DNA from: Nocardia rhizosphaerihabitans
GTDB taxonomy: Bacteria > Actinomycetota > Actinomycetes > Mycobacteriales > Mycobacteriaceae
NCBI RefSeq assembly: GCF_014646295.1
Contig: NZ_BMNE01000001.1
Coordinates: forward strand, 248,001-312,000
Reading direction: 5' to 3'
DNA: 64,000 bases
The notes beneath the pieces are model-generated. The model did no database searches. It was not told where the DNA came from and saw only the letters and a list, made by a program, of their open reading frames with translations. How positions within the stretch are numbered: position 1 is the first letter of the stretch; each line of letters begins with the position of its first letter. Made by a program: the position numbers and the translations under genes. Shown here piece by piece: positions 7,125-15,296 of the stretch.

Positions 7125-8660
7125 GTGGTGGACTGGAACGACGAGGTGGATGTGCTGGTCGCGGGCTCGGGCGGTGGCCTGGCCGGTGCCTATACCGCCG
7201 CCCGCGAGGGGCTCAGCGTCGCGGTGGTCGAGGCGACCGACAAGTTCGGCGGCACGACCGCGTACTCGGGCGGCGGTGGGGTGTGGTTCCCGTGCAACCC
7301 GGTCCTCGAGCGAGCGGGCACCGACGACACGATCGACGACGCGCTCACCTACTACCGCGCCGTCGTCGGTGACCGCACCCCCGACGAGCTGCAGCAGACC
7401 TATGTCCGGCGGGGTCGCGACCTCATCGAGTACCTCGAGGCCGACAACCATTTCGAGTTCCAGATGCTGCCGTGGCCGGACTACTTCGGCAAGGCGCCCA
7501 AGGCCAGGCTCGACGGGCAGCGCCACATCATGCCCACACCGCTGCCCGCCGCCGAGCTGGGCGAGCTGCGCGAGTCGCTGCGCGGACCGCTGGACACCGA
7601 TCGGCTCGGCGCTCCCCTGCCGGAGCTGCTGATCGGCGGGCAGGCGCTGATCGGGCGCATGCTGCGCGCGCTGTCGACCTACCCGCACGCCAAGCTCTAC
7701 CTGGAGTCGCCGCTGGTGGAGCTGGTCGTCGAGGACGGTGTGGTGACCGGTGCGATCGTCGAACGCGACGGCGACCGGGTCGCGATCCGCGCGCGCCGCG
7801 GTGTGGTGCTCGCCGCGGGCGGCTTCGAGCAGAACGACGAGCTGCGCAAGCACTACGGCGTGCCCGGCGAGGCGCGAGACACCATGGGGCCCTGGGGAAA
7901 TCAGGGCTTGGCGCACCAGGCAGGCATCGCGGCGGGCGCCGACACCGATCTCATGGATCAGGCGTGGTGGTCGCCCGGGCTGACCCATCCGGACGGGCGC
8001 TCGGCGTTCGCGCTGTGGTTCACCGGCGGCATCTTCGTCGACCAGGAGGGCAACCGGTTCGTCAACGAGTCGGCGCCCTACGACCGCCTCGGCCGCGAGG
8101 TGATCCGGCAGATGAACGACCGCGGTCTGACGCTGCCGTTCTGGATGATCTACGACGATAAGGAAGGCGAGGTTCCGCCGATCAAGGCCACCAACGTGTC
8201 CATGGTCGAGACGCAGAAGTACGTCGACGCGGGCCTGTGGCACACCGCCGACACCCTCGCCGAGCTGGCCGCGAAGATCGGCGTGCCCGCGGCGAATCTC
8301 GAGGCCACCGTGGAGCGGTTCAACGGCATGGTCGCCACCGGCGTCGACCCGGATTTCGGGCGCGGTGACGAGGCCTACGATCGCGCCTTCTCCGGCGGCG
8401 AACCGCCGCTGGTGACCATCGACAAGGGCCCGTACCACGCGGCCGCGTTCGGCATCTCCGATCTCGGCACCAAGGGCGGCCTGCGCACCGACACCGCGGC
8501 CCGGGTGCTCGGCCGCGACGGCGAGCCGATTCCCGGCCTCTACGCGGCGGGCAACACCATGGCCGCGGTCAGCGGCGAGGTCTACCCCGGCGGCGGCAAC
8601 CCGATCGGCGCGTCCATGCTGTTCAGCCACCTCGCCGTGCGGCACATCCTCGGCGACTGA
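7125..8660 (+). CDS. kstD: 3-Ketosteroid delta1-dehydrogenase-family flavoprotein
   Basis: 511 residues from the GTG at 7125, which follows GGAGGA by 5 nt; the longer frame to 7044 would cover the operator and the -10. FAD-binding VLVAGSGGGLAGAYTA, then DKFGGTTAYSGGGGVWFPCN. A C-terminal substrate/FAD segment reads PIPGLYAAGNTMA and EVYPGGGNPIGASM. Tyr and Gly of the YPGxG motif, which in characterised KstD enzymes protonate and activate the 3-keto group, are present. The enzyme should introduce the C1-C2 double bond of 3-ketosteroids. It is more divergent from KstD1 than the copy at 9150, so its substrate may differ (for example 5-alpha or side-chain-bearing steroids). Confidence 0.82.
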   Translation: MVDWNDEVDVLVAGSGGGLAGAYTAAREGLSVAVVEATDKFGGTTAYSGGGGVWFPCNPVLERAGTDDTIDDALTYYRAVVGDRTPDELQQTYVRRGRDLIEYLEADNHFEFQMLPWPDYFGKAPKARLDGQRHIMPTPLPAAELGELRESLRGPLDTDRLGAPLPELLIGGQALIGRMLRALSTYPHAKLYLESPLVELVVEDGVVTGAIVERDGDRVAIRARRGVVLAAGGFEQNDELRKHYGVPGEARDTMGPWGNQGLAHQAGIAAGADTDLMDQAWWSPGLTHPDGRSAFALWFTGGIFVDQEGNRFVNESAPYDRLGREVIRQMNDRGLTLPFWMIYDDKEGEVPPIKATNVSMVETQKYVDAGLWHTADTLAELAAKIGVPAANLEATVERFNGMVATGVDPDFGRGDEAYDRAFSGGEPPLVTIDKGPYHAAAFGISDLGTKGGLRTDTAARVLGRDGEPIPGLYAAGNTMAAVSGEVYPGGGNPIGASMLFSHLAVRHILGD

Positions 8661-8669
8661 GCGAGCACG

Positions 8670-8696
8670 GGTCCCTCCCGCTGGCCGGGAGGGACC
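8670..8696. terminator. Perfect hairpin after kstD, overlapping operator-like site C
   Basis: 11-bp arms GGTCCCTCCCG / CGGGAGGGACC around CTGGC, 10 bp after the kstD stop. It could terminate kstD transcription. Its core is also the operator-like dyad listed next, so one sequence may do both jobs. Confidence 0.6.
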
Positions 8697-8727
8697 TGTC
8701 CGCAGCGGCCACAGAGTGTGGTTCCGT
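8675..8727 (+). promoter_or_regulatory. Candidate steroid-regulon operator C (isomerase operon promoter)
   Basis: Dyad CTCCCG-CTGGC-CGGGAG at 8675-8691, centre 83 bp before the KSI start. TTCCGT at 8722-8727 begins exactly 39 bp from the centre, matching the geometry of the other sites. Confidence 0.55.
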
Positions 8728-8765
8728 TCACATATCCCCCTTCTCGACATTTCAGGAGCAACACG

Positions 8766-9137
8766 ATGGCTTCAGCGGACGACATTCGCGCGACGGTGCG
8801 CAAATATGTGGAGGCCGTCGGCAGCGGTACGGCTGCCGACGTCGTCGCCCTCTACCGCGAGGACGCGACGGTGGAGGACCCGGTCGGCACCGAACCGCAC
8901 GTCGGCCACGCGGCGATCACCAAGTTCTACGAGGCCATCGAGCCGCTGAAGCGCTCGACCGAACTGTTCACCGTGCGCGTCGCGGGCAACAGCGCCGCGT
9001 TCAGCTTCCGCGTGGTCACCGAGTTCGGCGACCAGAAGTTCACCCTCGATCCGATCGATGTCATGACCTTCGACGAGGACGCCCGCATCACCAGCATGCG
9101 CGCGTTCTGGTCCCAGGACGACATGGTCGTCGGCTGA
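8766..9137 (+). CDS. ksi: Steroid delta5-isomerase (ketosteroid isomerase)
   Basis: 123 residues of the NTF2-like fold. The hallmark block DATVEDPVGTEP contains the Asp that acts as catalytic base in bacterial ketosteroid isomerases (Asp40 in Pseudomonas putida numbering). IDVMTF carries the second acid (Asp103 equivalent), and the block ends SMRAFW as in known enzymes. It moves the double bond of delta5-3-ketosteroids to delta4. GGAGCA upstream supports the ATG at 8766. It is the first gene of an apparent operon KSI-KstD-small CxxC protein-SDR-hydrolase with gaps of 10-25 bp. Confidence 0.9.
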   Translation: MASADDIRATVRKYVEAVGSGTAADVVALYREDATVEDPVGTEPHVGHAAITKFYEAIEPLKRSTELFTVRVAGNSAAFSFRVVTEFGDQKFTLDPIDVMTFDEDARITSMRAFWSQDDMVVG

Positions 9138-9149
9138 GCTGAGGCGAGA

Positions 9150-10811
9150 ATGACTGCGACCGAACAACACTGGGATCACGAAGTCGGCTTCCTCGTCGTC
9201 GGCAGCGGCGCGGGCGGGCTCACCGGCGCGCTCGCCGCCGCCGACCGGGGGCTCGACACCCTCGTCATCGAGAAGGCCGCTGTCTACGGCGGCAGCACCG
9301 CGCTCTCGGGCGGCGGCATCTGGGTGCCCAACAATCCGGTACTGCTGCGCGAAGGCCTCGGCGATTCGCGCGCCGACGTGCGTGCCTACCTCGACGCCGT
9401 CGTCGGGGACCGGGTGCCGTCGGAGAATCTCGACGCGTTCATCGACGAGGGCCCGCGCATGCTGGCCTTCCTCGAGACCAGCCCGCACCTGCGTTTCCAG
9501 TGGTGCACCGGCTATTCCGACTACCACCCCGAGGCGCCGGGCGGGCGGCCGGCGGGCCGGTCCATCGAGCCGCTGCCGGTGGACCTCAAGCAGCTCGGCG
9601 ACGACGAGGATCTGCTGCGGCCCGCCGCGCTGGCGACACCGCCGGGACTGTTCATCACGTCCAAGGATTTCGTCCAGCTCAATATGGTGACCCGCACCTG
9701 GAAGGCCCGCTGGACCGCGCTGCTGACCGGTCTGCGGGCGATCAAGGCGATCGTGTTGCGCAGGCACATGGACACGCTCGGCCGCGCGCTGATCGCCCGG
9801 CTGCGGCTGGCCCTGCGCGACGCGGGTGTCCCGCTGTGGCTCAACACGCCGCTGCGCTCGCTGATCACCGACGACTCGGGCGCGGTGCTCGGCGTGGTCG
9901 CCGAACGCGACGGCCGCGAGATCCGGATCAGGGCGCGCGACGGCGTGCTGCTGGCCACGGGCGGTTTCGAGCACAATCAGGCCATGCGCAAGCGCTATCT
10001 GCCCGAGGGCGGGCGCGACAACTTCAGCGCGGCCTCGACCGACAACACCGGTGACGGCATCGTCGCGGGTGAGAAGGTCGGCGCGGCAGTGGATCTGATG
10101 GACGACGCGTGGTGGATGCCGTCGTTCCAGCGGCCCGACGGCATCAATCAGGTGCTGGTCTCGGAGCGGTCGATCCCGCGCTCGATCATCGTCGACAGCA
10201 CGGGCAAGCGCTTCACCAACGAGGCGTCGCCGTATGTGACGTTCGTGCACGCCCAGCTCGCGGGCGGCCACGACCCGGCGTGGCTGATCTTCGACGCCAA
10301 GGCCAAGAGCCGCTACCCCATCGGCGGACTCGTGCCTGGCCAGAAGTTCCCCGCCTCGTGGACGTCGACCGGTCTGGTGCAGATCGCGCCGGACATCGAG
10401 GGACTCGCCACCGCGATCGGTGTTCCCGTCGCCACGCTGCGCGAAACCGTCGACCGTTTCAACGGTTTCGCCCGCGACGGTCACGACGCGGACTTCGGCC
10501 GCGGCGTCAGCGCCTACGACAACTACTACGGCGACCCGACCCTGGACACCCCGGCGCTCGACGTCATGGACAAGGGCCCGTACTACGCGCTGCGGGTGCG
10601 GATCGGCGACCTGGGTACCAAGGGCGGACTGGTCTACAACGCCGACGCCCAGGTCCTGCGCGCCGACGGCACACCCGTTCCCGGTCTCTACGCCGCGGGC
10701 AATACCTCGGCCGCCGTGATGGGCAACGACTACGCGGGCGCGGGCGCGACCATCGGCCCCGCGATGGTGTTCGGTTACGTCGGCGCGCGGCATGCCGCGG
10801 GCGAGCGATGA
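9150..10811 (+). CDS. kstD: 3-Ketosteroid delta1-dehydrogenase
   Basis: 553 residues. FAD motif FLVVGSGAGGLTGALAAADR, then YGGSTALSGGGIWVPNNPVL as in KstD1 of Rhodococcus and KstD of mycobacteria. The C-terminal block PVPGLYAAGNTSAAVMGNDY is followed by AGAGATIGPAMVFGYVGA. The catalytic Tyr and Gly of the Y-x-G-x-G motif are kept, although YPG is YAG here. An insertion around residues 170-200 (FVQLNMVTRTWKARWTALL) is seen in longer KstD-like proteins of about 550 residues. It follows KSI by 12 bp and should act on 4-ene-3-ketosteroids. Confidence 0.88.
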   Translation: MTATEQHWDHEVGFLVVGSGAGGLTGALAAADRGLDTLVIEKAAVYGGSTALSGGGIWVPNNPVLLREGLGDSRADVRAYLDAVVGDRVPSENLDAFIDEGPRMLAFLETSPHLRFQWCTGYSDYHPEAPGGRPAGRSIEPLPVDLKQLGDDEDLLRPAALATPPGLFITSKDFVQLNMVTRTWKARWTALLTGLRAIKAIVLRRHMDTLGRALIARLRLALRDAGVPLWLNTPLRSLITDDSGAVLGVVAERDGREIRIRARDGVLLATGGFEHNQAMRKRYLPEGGRDNFSAASTDNTGDGIVAGEKVGAAVDLMDDAWWMPSFQRPDGINQVLVSERSIPRSIIVDSTGKRFTNEASPYVTFVHAQLAGGHDPAWLIFDAKAKSRYPIGGLVPGQKFPASWTSTGLVQIAPDIEGLATAIGVPVATLRETVDRFNGFARDGHDADFGRGVSAYDNYYGDPTLDTPALDVMDKGPYYALRVRIGDLGTKGGLVYNADAQVLRADGTPVPGLYAAGNTSAAVMGNDYAGAGATIGPAMVFGYVGARHAAGER

Positions 10812-10821
10812 GGCGGTAGTC

Positions 10822-11079
10822 ATGCAACCCGTCGAATGCGGTACCTGCGGCAACAAGGTGCTGGCCGAGAAGTTCAGTCCCAGCCACACCAGCATCCAGT
10901 GGCTCGACGACGCCGAGTCCGCGTGCCCGGAGTTCGCCCGCCGTGCCGCGCTCGGCGAGCACAGCAGCTGGATCCCCACCTGCCCCGCCCTGCGCGATTC
11001 CATCGAGAACGCGGTCCGCGCGGGCGCTCTGGCGACCGATCAGTTGCGGCACGAGCCGGTCCCCGGCCGGCTCGGCTGA
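10822..11079 (+). CDS. Small CxxC protein in steroid operon, function unknown
   Basis: 85 residues beginning MQPVECGTCGNKVLAEKFSP, with a CGTCG motif near the N-terminus, a single Cys in ESACPEF and another in PTCPALRDSIENAV. The four cysteines (about residues 6, 9, 34 and 52) could bind zinc or an iron-sulfur cluster. The ATG lies 10 bp after the kstD stop, so it is co-transcribed. Comparable small proteins beside KstD genes in other actinobacteria are recalled, but no function is known to me. It might be a redox partner or an assembly factor for the operon's oxidoreductases. Confidence 0.75.
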   Translation: MQPVECGTCGNKVLAEKFSPSHTSIQWLDDAESACPEFARRAALGEHSSWIPTCPALRDSIENAVRAGALATDQLRHEPVPGRLG

Positions 11080-11103
11080 CCCCACAGACAAGGAGAGAAA
11101 CCC

Positions 11104-11895
11104 ATGAACAGACTCGACGATCACCGCACGCTGGTGACCGGCGCCGCGTCCGGCATCGGCCAGGCCACCGTGCTGCGGCTGCTCGACGAGGGCGCCACGG
11201 TCGTCGGCGCCGACGTCTCGGCCGACGGCCTGGCCGCCACCAAGGCGCAGGCCGCCGAACGCGGCACCGCCGACCGGCTCACGACGCTGACCATCGATAT
11301 CGGTGACGAACAGTCGGTCATCGCGGGTGTCCGCTCGTCGGTCGAGACCCTCGGCGGTCTGGACTCGCTGGTGAACGCGGCGGGCATCCTGCGCGCCTCG
11401 CACACCGAGCAGACCTCCCTGGACCTGTGGGACCTGATCATCCGGGTGAACCTCACCGGAACGTTCTTGGTGGTCCGCGAGGCGCTGCCCGCGCTGCTGG
11501 CGAACCCGCGCGCGACCGTCGTCAACTTCAGCTCCACCTCGGCGGCCTTCGCCCACCCGTACATGGCGGCCTACGCGGCGAGCAAGGGCGGCATCCAGTC
11601 CTTCACCCACGCACTCGCCCTCGAATACGGCGGCAAGGGCCTGCGCGCGGTCTGCGTCGCCCCCGGCAGCATCAAGTCCGGAATCACCGACGCCACACCG
11701 GGATACGTCCCCGCCGACGCCGACTGGGCGCTGTTCTCGAAGCTGTCCCCCGTCCTGCCGACCGACCGGGAATCCGGCGGCGCGGGCATGGGCGACCCGA
11801 CCGCGGTGGCCGGCGTGATCGCCATGCTGGTCTCCGAGGACGGCGCCTTCATCACCGGCACCGAGATCCGCATCGACGGCGGCACCCACGCATGA
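11104..11895 (+). CDS. Short-chain dehydrogenase/reductase (possible hydroxysteroid dehydrogenase)
   Basis: 263 residues. Classical SDR motifs: TGAASGIG (cofactor loop), VNAAG, the catalytic Ser in NFSSTSAAF and YAASK. An Asp at the end of beta-2 (GADVSADG) favours NAD(H). AAGGAGAG precedes the ATG. It lies between the CxxC gene and an overlapping alpha/beta hydrolase in the KSI-KstD operon, so oxidation of a hydroxysteroid (3-, 7- or 17-OH) is likely, with no sequence feature to choose the position. ATGA overlap couples it to the next gene. Confidence 0.85.
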   Translation: MNRLDDHRTLVTGAASGIGQATVLRLLDEGATVVGADVSADGLAATKAQAAERGTADRLTTLTIDIGDEQSVIAGVRSSVETLGGLDSLVNAAGILRASHTEQTSLDLWDLIIRVNLTGTFLVVREALPALLANPRATVVNFSSTSAAFAHPYMAAYAASKGGIQSFTHALALEYGGKGLRAVCVAPGSIKSGITDATPGYVPADADWALFSKLSPVLPTDRESGGAGMGDPTAVAGVIAMLVSEDGAFITGTEIRIDGGTHA

Positions 11896-12767
11896 CCGAG
11901 CTGAGCTACGAGGCGACCCTGCGCGAGATCCGCACCGACGCGGGCGTGCTGCGCTATCACGAGGCGGGTGAGGGTCCGCCGCTGTTGCTGTTGCACGGGT
12001 CGGGTCCCGGTGTCACCGGGTGGCGCAATTTCCGCGGCAATCTCGCGACGTTCGCGGACCGATTCCGTTGTCTGGTCCTGGAATTCCCCGGTTTCGGGGT
12101 GAGTGACGACTTCGGCGGTCATCCGATGGTGACCGCGCTGGACGCGGTCGTCCGCTTCGTCGACGCGCTCGGCCTGGACAGTGTCGACATCATCGGCAAC
12201 TCGATGGGTGGCGGGGTGGCGCTCAATTACGCCATCGCGCATCCGGATCGGGTCGGCAAGCTGGTGACGATCGGCGGTATCGGGCGCAATCTCTTCAGCC
12301 CCGGCCCCGGTGAGGGCATCAAGCTGCTGCAGGAGTTCACCGAGGAACCCACCCGGGAGAGGTTGATCCAGTGGCTGCACTCGATGGTCTACGACCCGGC
12401 GATGGTGACCGAGGAGCTGATCGAGGAGCGCTGGACCCAGGCCACCGATCCGGCCACCCTCGACAGTGCGCGGCGGATGTACGGCAAGACCGCGTTCGCG
12501 ATGATGGTGCGGGCGATGGAGGCTTCCGACGCGCCGCCGCCGTGGGCGATGCTGCACAAGGTGCAGGCGCCGACGCTGATCACCTGGGGCCGTGACGACC
12601 GGGTGAGCCCGCTGGATATGGCGTTGATCCCGATGCGCACGATTCCGCGCGCCGAACTGCATGTGTTCCCGAACTGCGGGCACTGGGCGATGATCGAGCG
12701 CAAAGACGAGTTCGAGTCGGCGGTGCTGGCGTTCCTGACCCGCAAGGATGTCGACCGGACGGTGTGA
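11892..12767 (+). CDS. HsaD/meta-cleavage-product-type alpha/beta hydrolase
   Basis: 291 residues, starting inside the stop of the SDR gene (ATGA). LLLLHGSGPGVTGWRNFRGN, nucleophile elbow IIGNSMGGGVALNYA, acid in ITWGRDDRVSPLD and His in FPNCGHWAMIE are arranged as in BphD/HsaD C-C hydrolases. HsaD cleaves 4,9-DSHA during ring A/B degradation. This gene is isolated from hsaA/B/C, so it may be HsaD itself, a paralogue for another steroid ring product, or an esterase of the same fold. Confidence 0.83.
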   Translation: MTELSYEATLREIRTDAGVLRYHEAGEGPPLLLLHGSGPGVTGWRNFRGNLATFADRFRCLVLEFPGFGVSDDFGGHPMVTALDAVVRFVDALGLDSVDIIGNSMGGGVALNYAIAHPDRVGKLVTIGGIGRNLFSPGPGEGIKLLQEFTEEPTRERLIQWLHSMVYDPAMVTEELIEERWTQATDPATLDSARRMYGKTAFAMMVRAMEASDAPPPWAMLHKVQAPTLITWGRDDRVSPLDMALIPMRTIPRAELHVFPNCGHWAMIERKDEFESAVLAFLTRKDVDRTV

Positions 12768-12844
12768 TCGACGGTTCTGCTGCCCCCTGTGACGCGGGAA
12801 GGAGGAGTCCTCACTCTCTTCCCTTTCCAACATATAGCGCACAG

Positions 12845-12881
12845 GGGGCCTTGCCGCAAGGCCCCGTGTGTGCCGCATAAT
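12845..12881 (+). promoter_or_regulatory. Rifamycin-associated element (RAE) and candidate promoter of helR
   Basis: A perfect inverted repeat at 12845-12865 has 10-bp arms GGGGCCTTGC and GCAAGGCCCC around one central C. This is the form of the RAE known upstream of rifamycin-resistance genes in Streptomyces, Nocardia and mycobacteria. The right half overlaps TTGCCG (12851-12856), a possible -35, with CATAAT (12876-12881) as -10 at 19-bp spacing. A second TATAGC lies upstream at about 12833. Predicted effect: induction of helR by rifamycins. Confidence 0.8.
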
Positions 12882-12963
12882 CGTCGGCCGAAGCCAGAAG
12901 CTGCGGAAATGGGAGTGATCGACGCGCTCCGCCGGGATCGACGAACCGGGAAAGTGAGGGCAT

Positions 12964-15153
12964 GTGTCAACTCAGGGGTATCAGGACGAACTGCGGTCCG
13001 AGCAGAACTATGTGGACGGGCTGTACGCGCGGCTCGATGCCGAGCGTGCCCGGGTGAAGGGCCGTTACAGCGCGGCGCTGCGCGGCAAGGGCGTCTCGGC
13101 GATGGAACGCGATTTCGAGGTGCGGGCGCTGGGCAAACAGGCCAAGCGCCTGGATGTGGCCGACAACGGGCTGTGCTTCGGCAGGCTCGACTCGCTGTCG
13201 GGGGAAGCGTCCTATATCGGCCGGATCGGCCTGTTCGACGAGGCGAACGAGTTCGAGCCGCTGCTGCTCGACTGGCGGGCGCCCGCGGCGCGCGCGTTCT
13301 ATGTCGCGACCGCCGCGACGCCGGAGGACATGCGCAGGCGCCGCCAATTCCACACGCGCGGGCGGCAGGTGACCGACTTCACCGACGAGGTGCTCGGCAG
13401 GCCAGACGGTGACGAGCGGGGCGACGCGGCCCTGCTCGCGGCGGTCAACGCGCCGCGCGGTGCGGGCATGCGCGACATCGTCGCGACGATCCAGGCCGAG
13501 CAGGACGAGATCATCCGGCTCGATCATCCGGGCGTGCTCGTGATCGAGGGTGGCCCCGGCACCGGCAAGACGGTGGTGGCGCTGCACCGTGTCGCGTACC
13601 TGCTCTACACCCAGCGCGAGCGGATGGAGCGCCAGGGTGTGCTGGTGGTGGGCCCGAATCCGGCGTTCCTGAATCACATCGCGCACGTGCTGCCCTCGCT
13701 GGGTGAGACCAATGTGGTGTTCACGACCGCGGGCGATCTGCTGCCGGGACTGCACGTCACGGCGGAGGACGCCCCAGCAGCCGCGCGGCTCAAGGGGTCC
13801 CTGCGGATCCTCGACGTGCTCGCGGCCGCCGTCGCCGATCGGCAGCGGCTGCCGGTGGAGCCGGTGCCGATCGAGCTGGCGGATGTCACCGTGCGCATCG
13901 ACGCCGAGACCGCGCAGTGGGCGACCGAGGAGGCGCGAGCGAGCGGGCGGCCGCACAACGAGGCGCGGGAGGTGTTCCGCGAGATCGTCACCTATGTGCT
14001 CACCGAGCGGGCCATCGGCCGGATCGGGAAGGGCTGGCTGACCCGCGACGACCGTGAGGCGTGGGAACAGCTGCGCACCGATCTGGTCGCAGAGCTCGCC
14101 GAGAGCGAGGCGTTCACCGCGGCTCTGGACGACCTGTGGCCGATCCTGACGCCGGAAACCTTCCTCGCCCAGCTGTATTCGTCGCCGGAGCGGCTGCGCG
14201 CCGCCGGCGCCGACGAATCGCTGTACCGCGCCGAGGGTGACGCGTGGACGGTGTCGGATGTCCCGCTGCTCGACGAACTCGTCGACCTGCTGGGCCGGGA
14301 CAAGCCCGTCGACGACACCGCCGAGCGGGAACGCAAGGCCGAGGCCGCCTACGCCGCGCGCGTGCTCGAGGACACCATGGTCAGCCGCGAAGACCACATG
14401 GACGACGAGGACCACCTCTTCGCCCAGGACATGCTCTTCGGCGAGGACCTGGCCGAACGCTTCCTGGAGCGCGACACCAGGGAACTCGCCGAACGCGCTG
14501 CCGCGGACCGGGATTGGACCTACCGGCACGTTGTGGTCGACGAGGCGCAGGAACTGTCGGAGATGGACTGGCGGGTGCTGATGCGGCGCTGCCCCGGCAA
14601 GTCGTTCACCGTGGTGGGCGACCTCGCCCAGCGCCGCTCGGCGGCGGGCGCGACATCGTGGGCCACCGTGATGGAGCCCTACGTCCCCGGCCGCTGGGCC
14701 TACCGCGCGCTGACGGTGAACTACCGCACCCCCGCGGAGATCATGGCCGTCGCCGCGGCGGTCCTCGCCGAGTTCGCGCCGGAGGTCACGCCGCCGGAAT
14801 CGGTCCGCGCGTGCGGCGTGCAGCCGTGGGCCCGGCGCGTCGATCCGGCGGACTTGTCCACTGCCATCGCGGAATTCGTGCGTGACGAAGCGGAGCGCGA
14901 GGGCACCAGTATCGTGATCGGCCCGCCGGATGTGCCGGGCACGGTCGCCGCGTCGGAGACCAAGGGCCTCGAATACGACGCGGTCCTGGTGGTGGAACCG
15001 GAACGCATCCTCGCCGACGGGCCACGCGGCGCGGCCGAGTTGTATGTCGCACTCACCCGCGCCACCCAGCGCCTCGGCGTGCTGCACCGCGGCGAATTGC
15101 CGCCGGCGCTGCGCGGACTTGCCGACGCCCCCGCGCCCGTTCCGGCGCGTTGA
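12964..15153 (+). CDS. helR: HelR: RNA polymerase-recycling helicase-like ATPase (rifamycin tolerance)
   Basis: 729 residues, GTG start. Superfamily-1 (UvrD/HelD-like) protein: Walker A GGPGTGKT at about residues 196-203 and Walker B VVDEAQELS near 525. Helicase motif III-like VVGDLAQRRS and NYRTPAEIM follow, with a C-terminal TKGLEYDAVLVVEP and LYVALTRATQRL. The N-terminal 180 residues (Glu/Arg-rich coiled coil, then LLLDWRAPAARAFY) are those of HelD proteins, which enter RNA polymerase channels. In actinobacteria the HelR branch displaces rifamycin from RNA polymerase. The RAE upstream strongly supports this branch rather than a housekeeping helicase. Confidence 0.88.
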   Translation: MSTQGYQDELRSEQNYVDGLYARLDAERARVKGRYSAALRGKGVSAMERDFEVRALGKQAKRLDVADNGLCFGRLDSLSGEASYIGRIGLFDEANEFEPLLLDWRAPAARAFYVATAATPEDMRRRRQFHTRGRQVTDFTDEVLGRPDGDERGDAALLAAVNAPRGAGMRDIVATIQAEQDEIIRLDHPGVLVIEGGPGTGKTVVALHRVAYLLYTQRERMERQGVLVVGPNPAFLNHIAHVLPSLGETNVVFTTAGDLLPGLHVTAEDAPAAARLKGSLRILDVLAAAVADRQRLPVEPVPIELADVTVRIDAETAQWATEEARASGRPHNEAREVFREIVTYVLTERAIGRIGKGWLTRDDREAWEQLRTDLVAELAESEAFTAALDDLWPILTPETFLAQLYSSPERLRAAGADESLYRAEGDAWTVSDVPLLDELVDLLGRDKPVDDTAERERKAEAAYAARVLEDTMVSREDHMDDEDHLFAQDMLFGEDLAERFLERDTRELAERAAADRDWTYRHVVVDEAQELSEMDWRVLMRRCPGKSFTVVGDLAQRRSAAGATSWATVMEPYVPGRWAYRALTVNYRTPAEIMAVAAAVLAEFAPEVTPPESVRACGVQPWARRVDPADLSTAIAEFVRDEAEREGTSIVIGPPDVPGTVAASETKGLEYDAVLVVEPERILADGPRGAAELYVALTRATQRLGVLHRGELPPALRGLADAPAPVPAR

Positions 15154-15261
15154 CGCCACCCGCACCGTGCGGACCGGAGGCACCCGGCGACCTGTCCAGC
15201 GCTGACGCCACCCGCGCAGCCGCATCGGGCGGGACCTCGGCTTCCGGTGGGCCGACGCCCG

Positions 15262-15287
15262 CGCGGGCTGCTGATCGGCAGCCCGCG
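15262..15287. terminator. Hairpin between convergent helR and SDR genes
   Basis: 10-bp arms CGCGGGCTGC / GCAGCCCGCG with a 6-base loop, just beyond the 3' end of the SDR gene. The rest of the 143-bp gap shows nothing else. Confidence 0.7.
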
Positions 15288-15296
15288 TAGGCGGCG

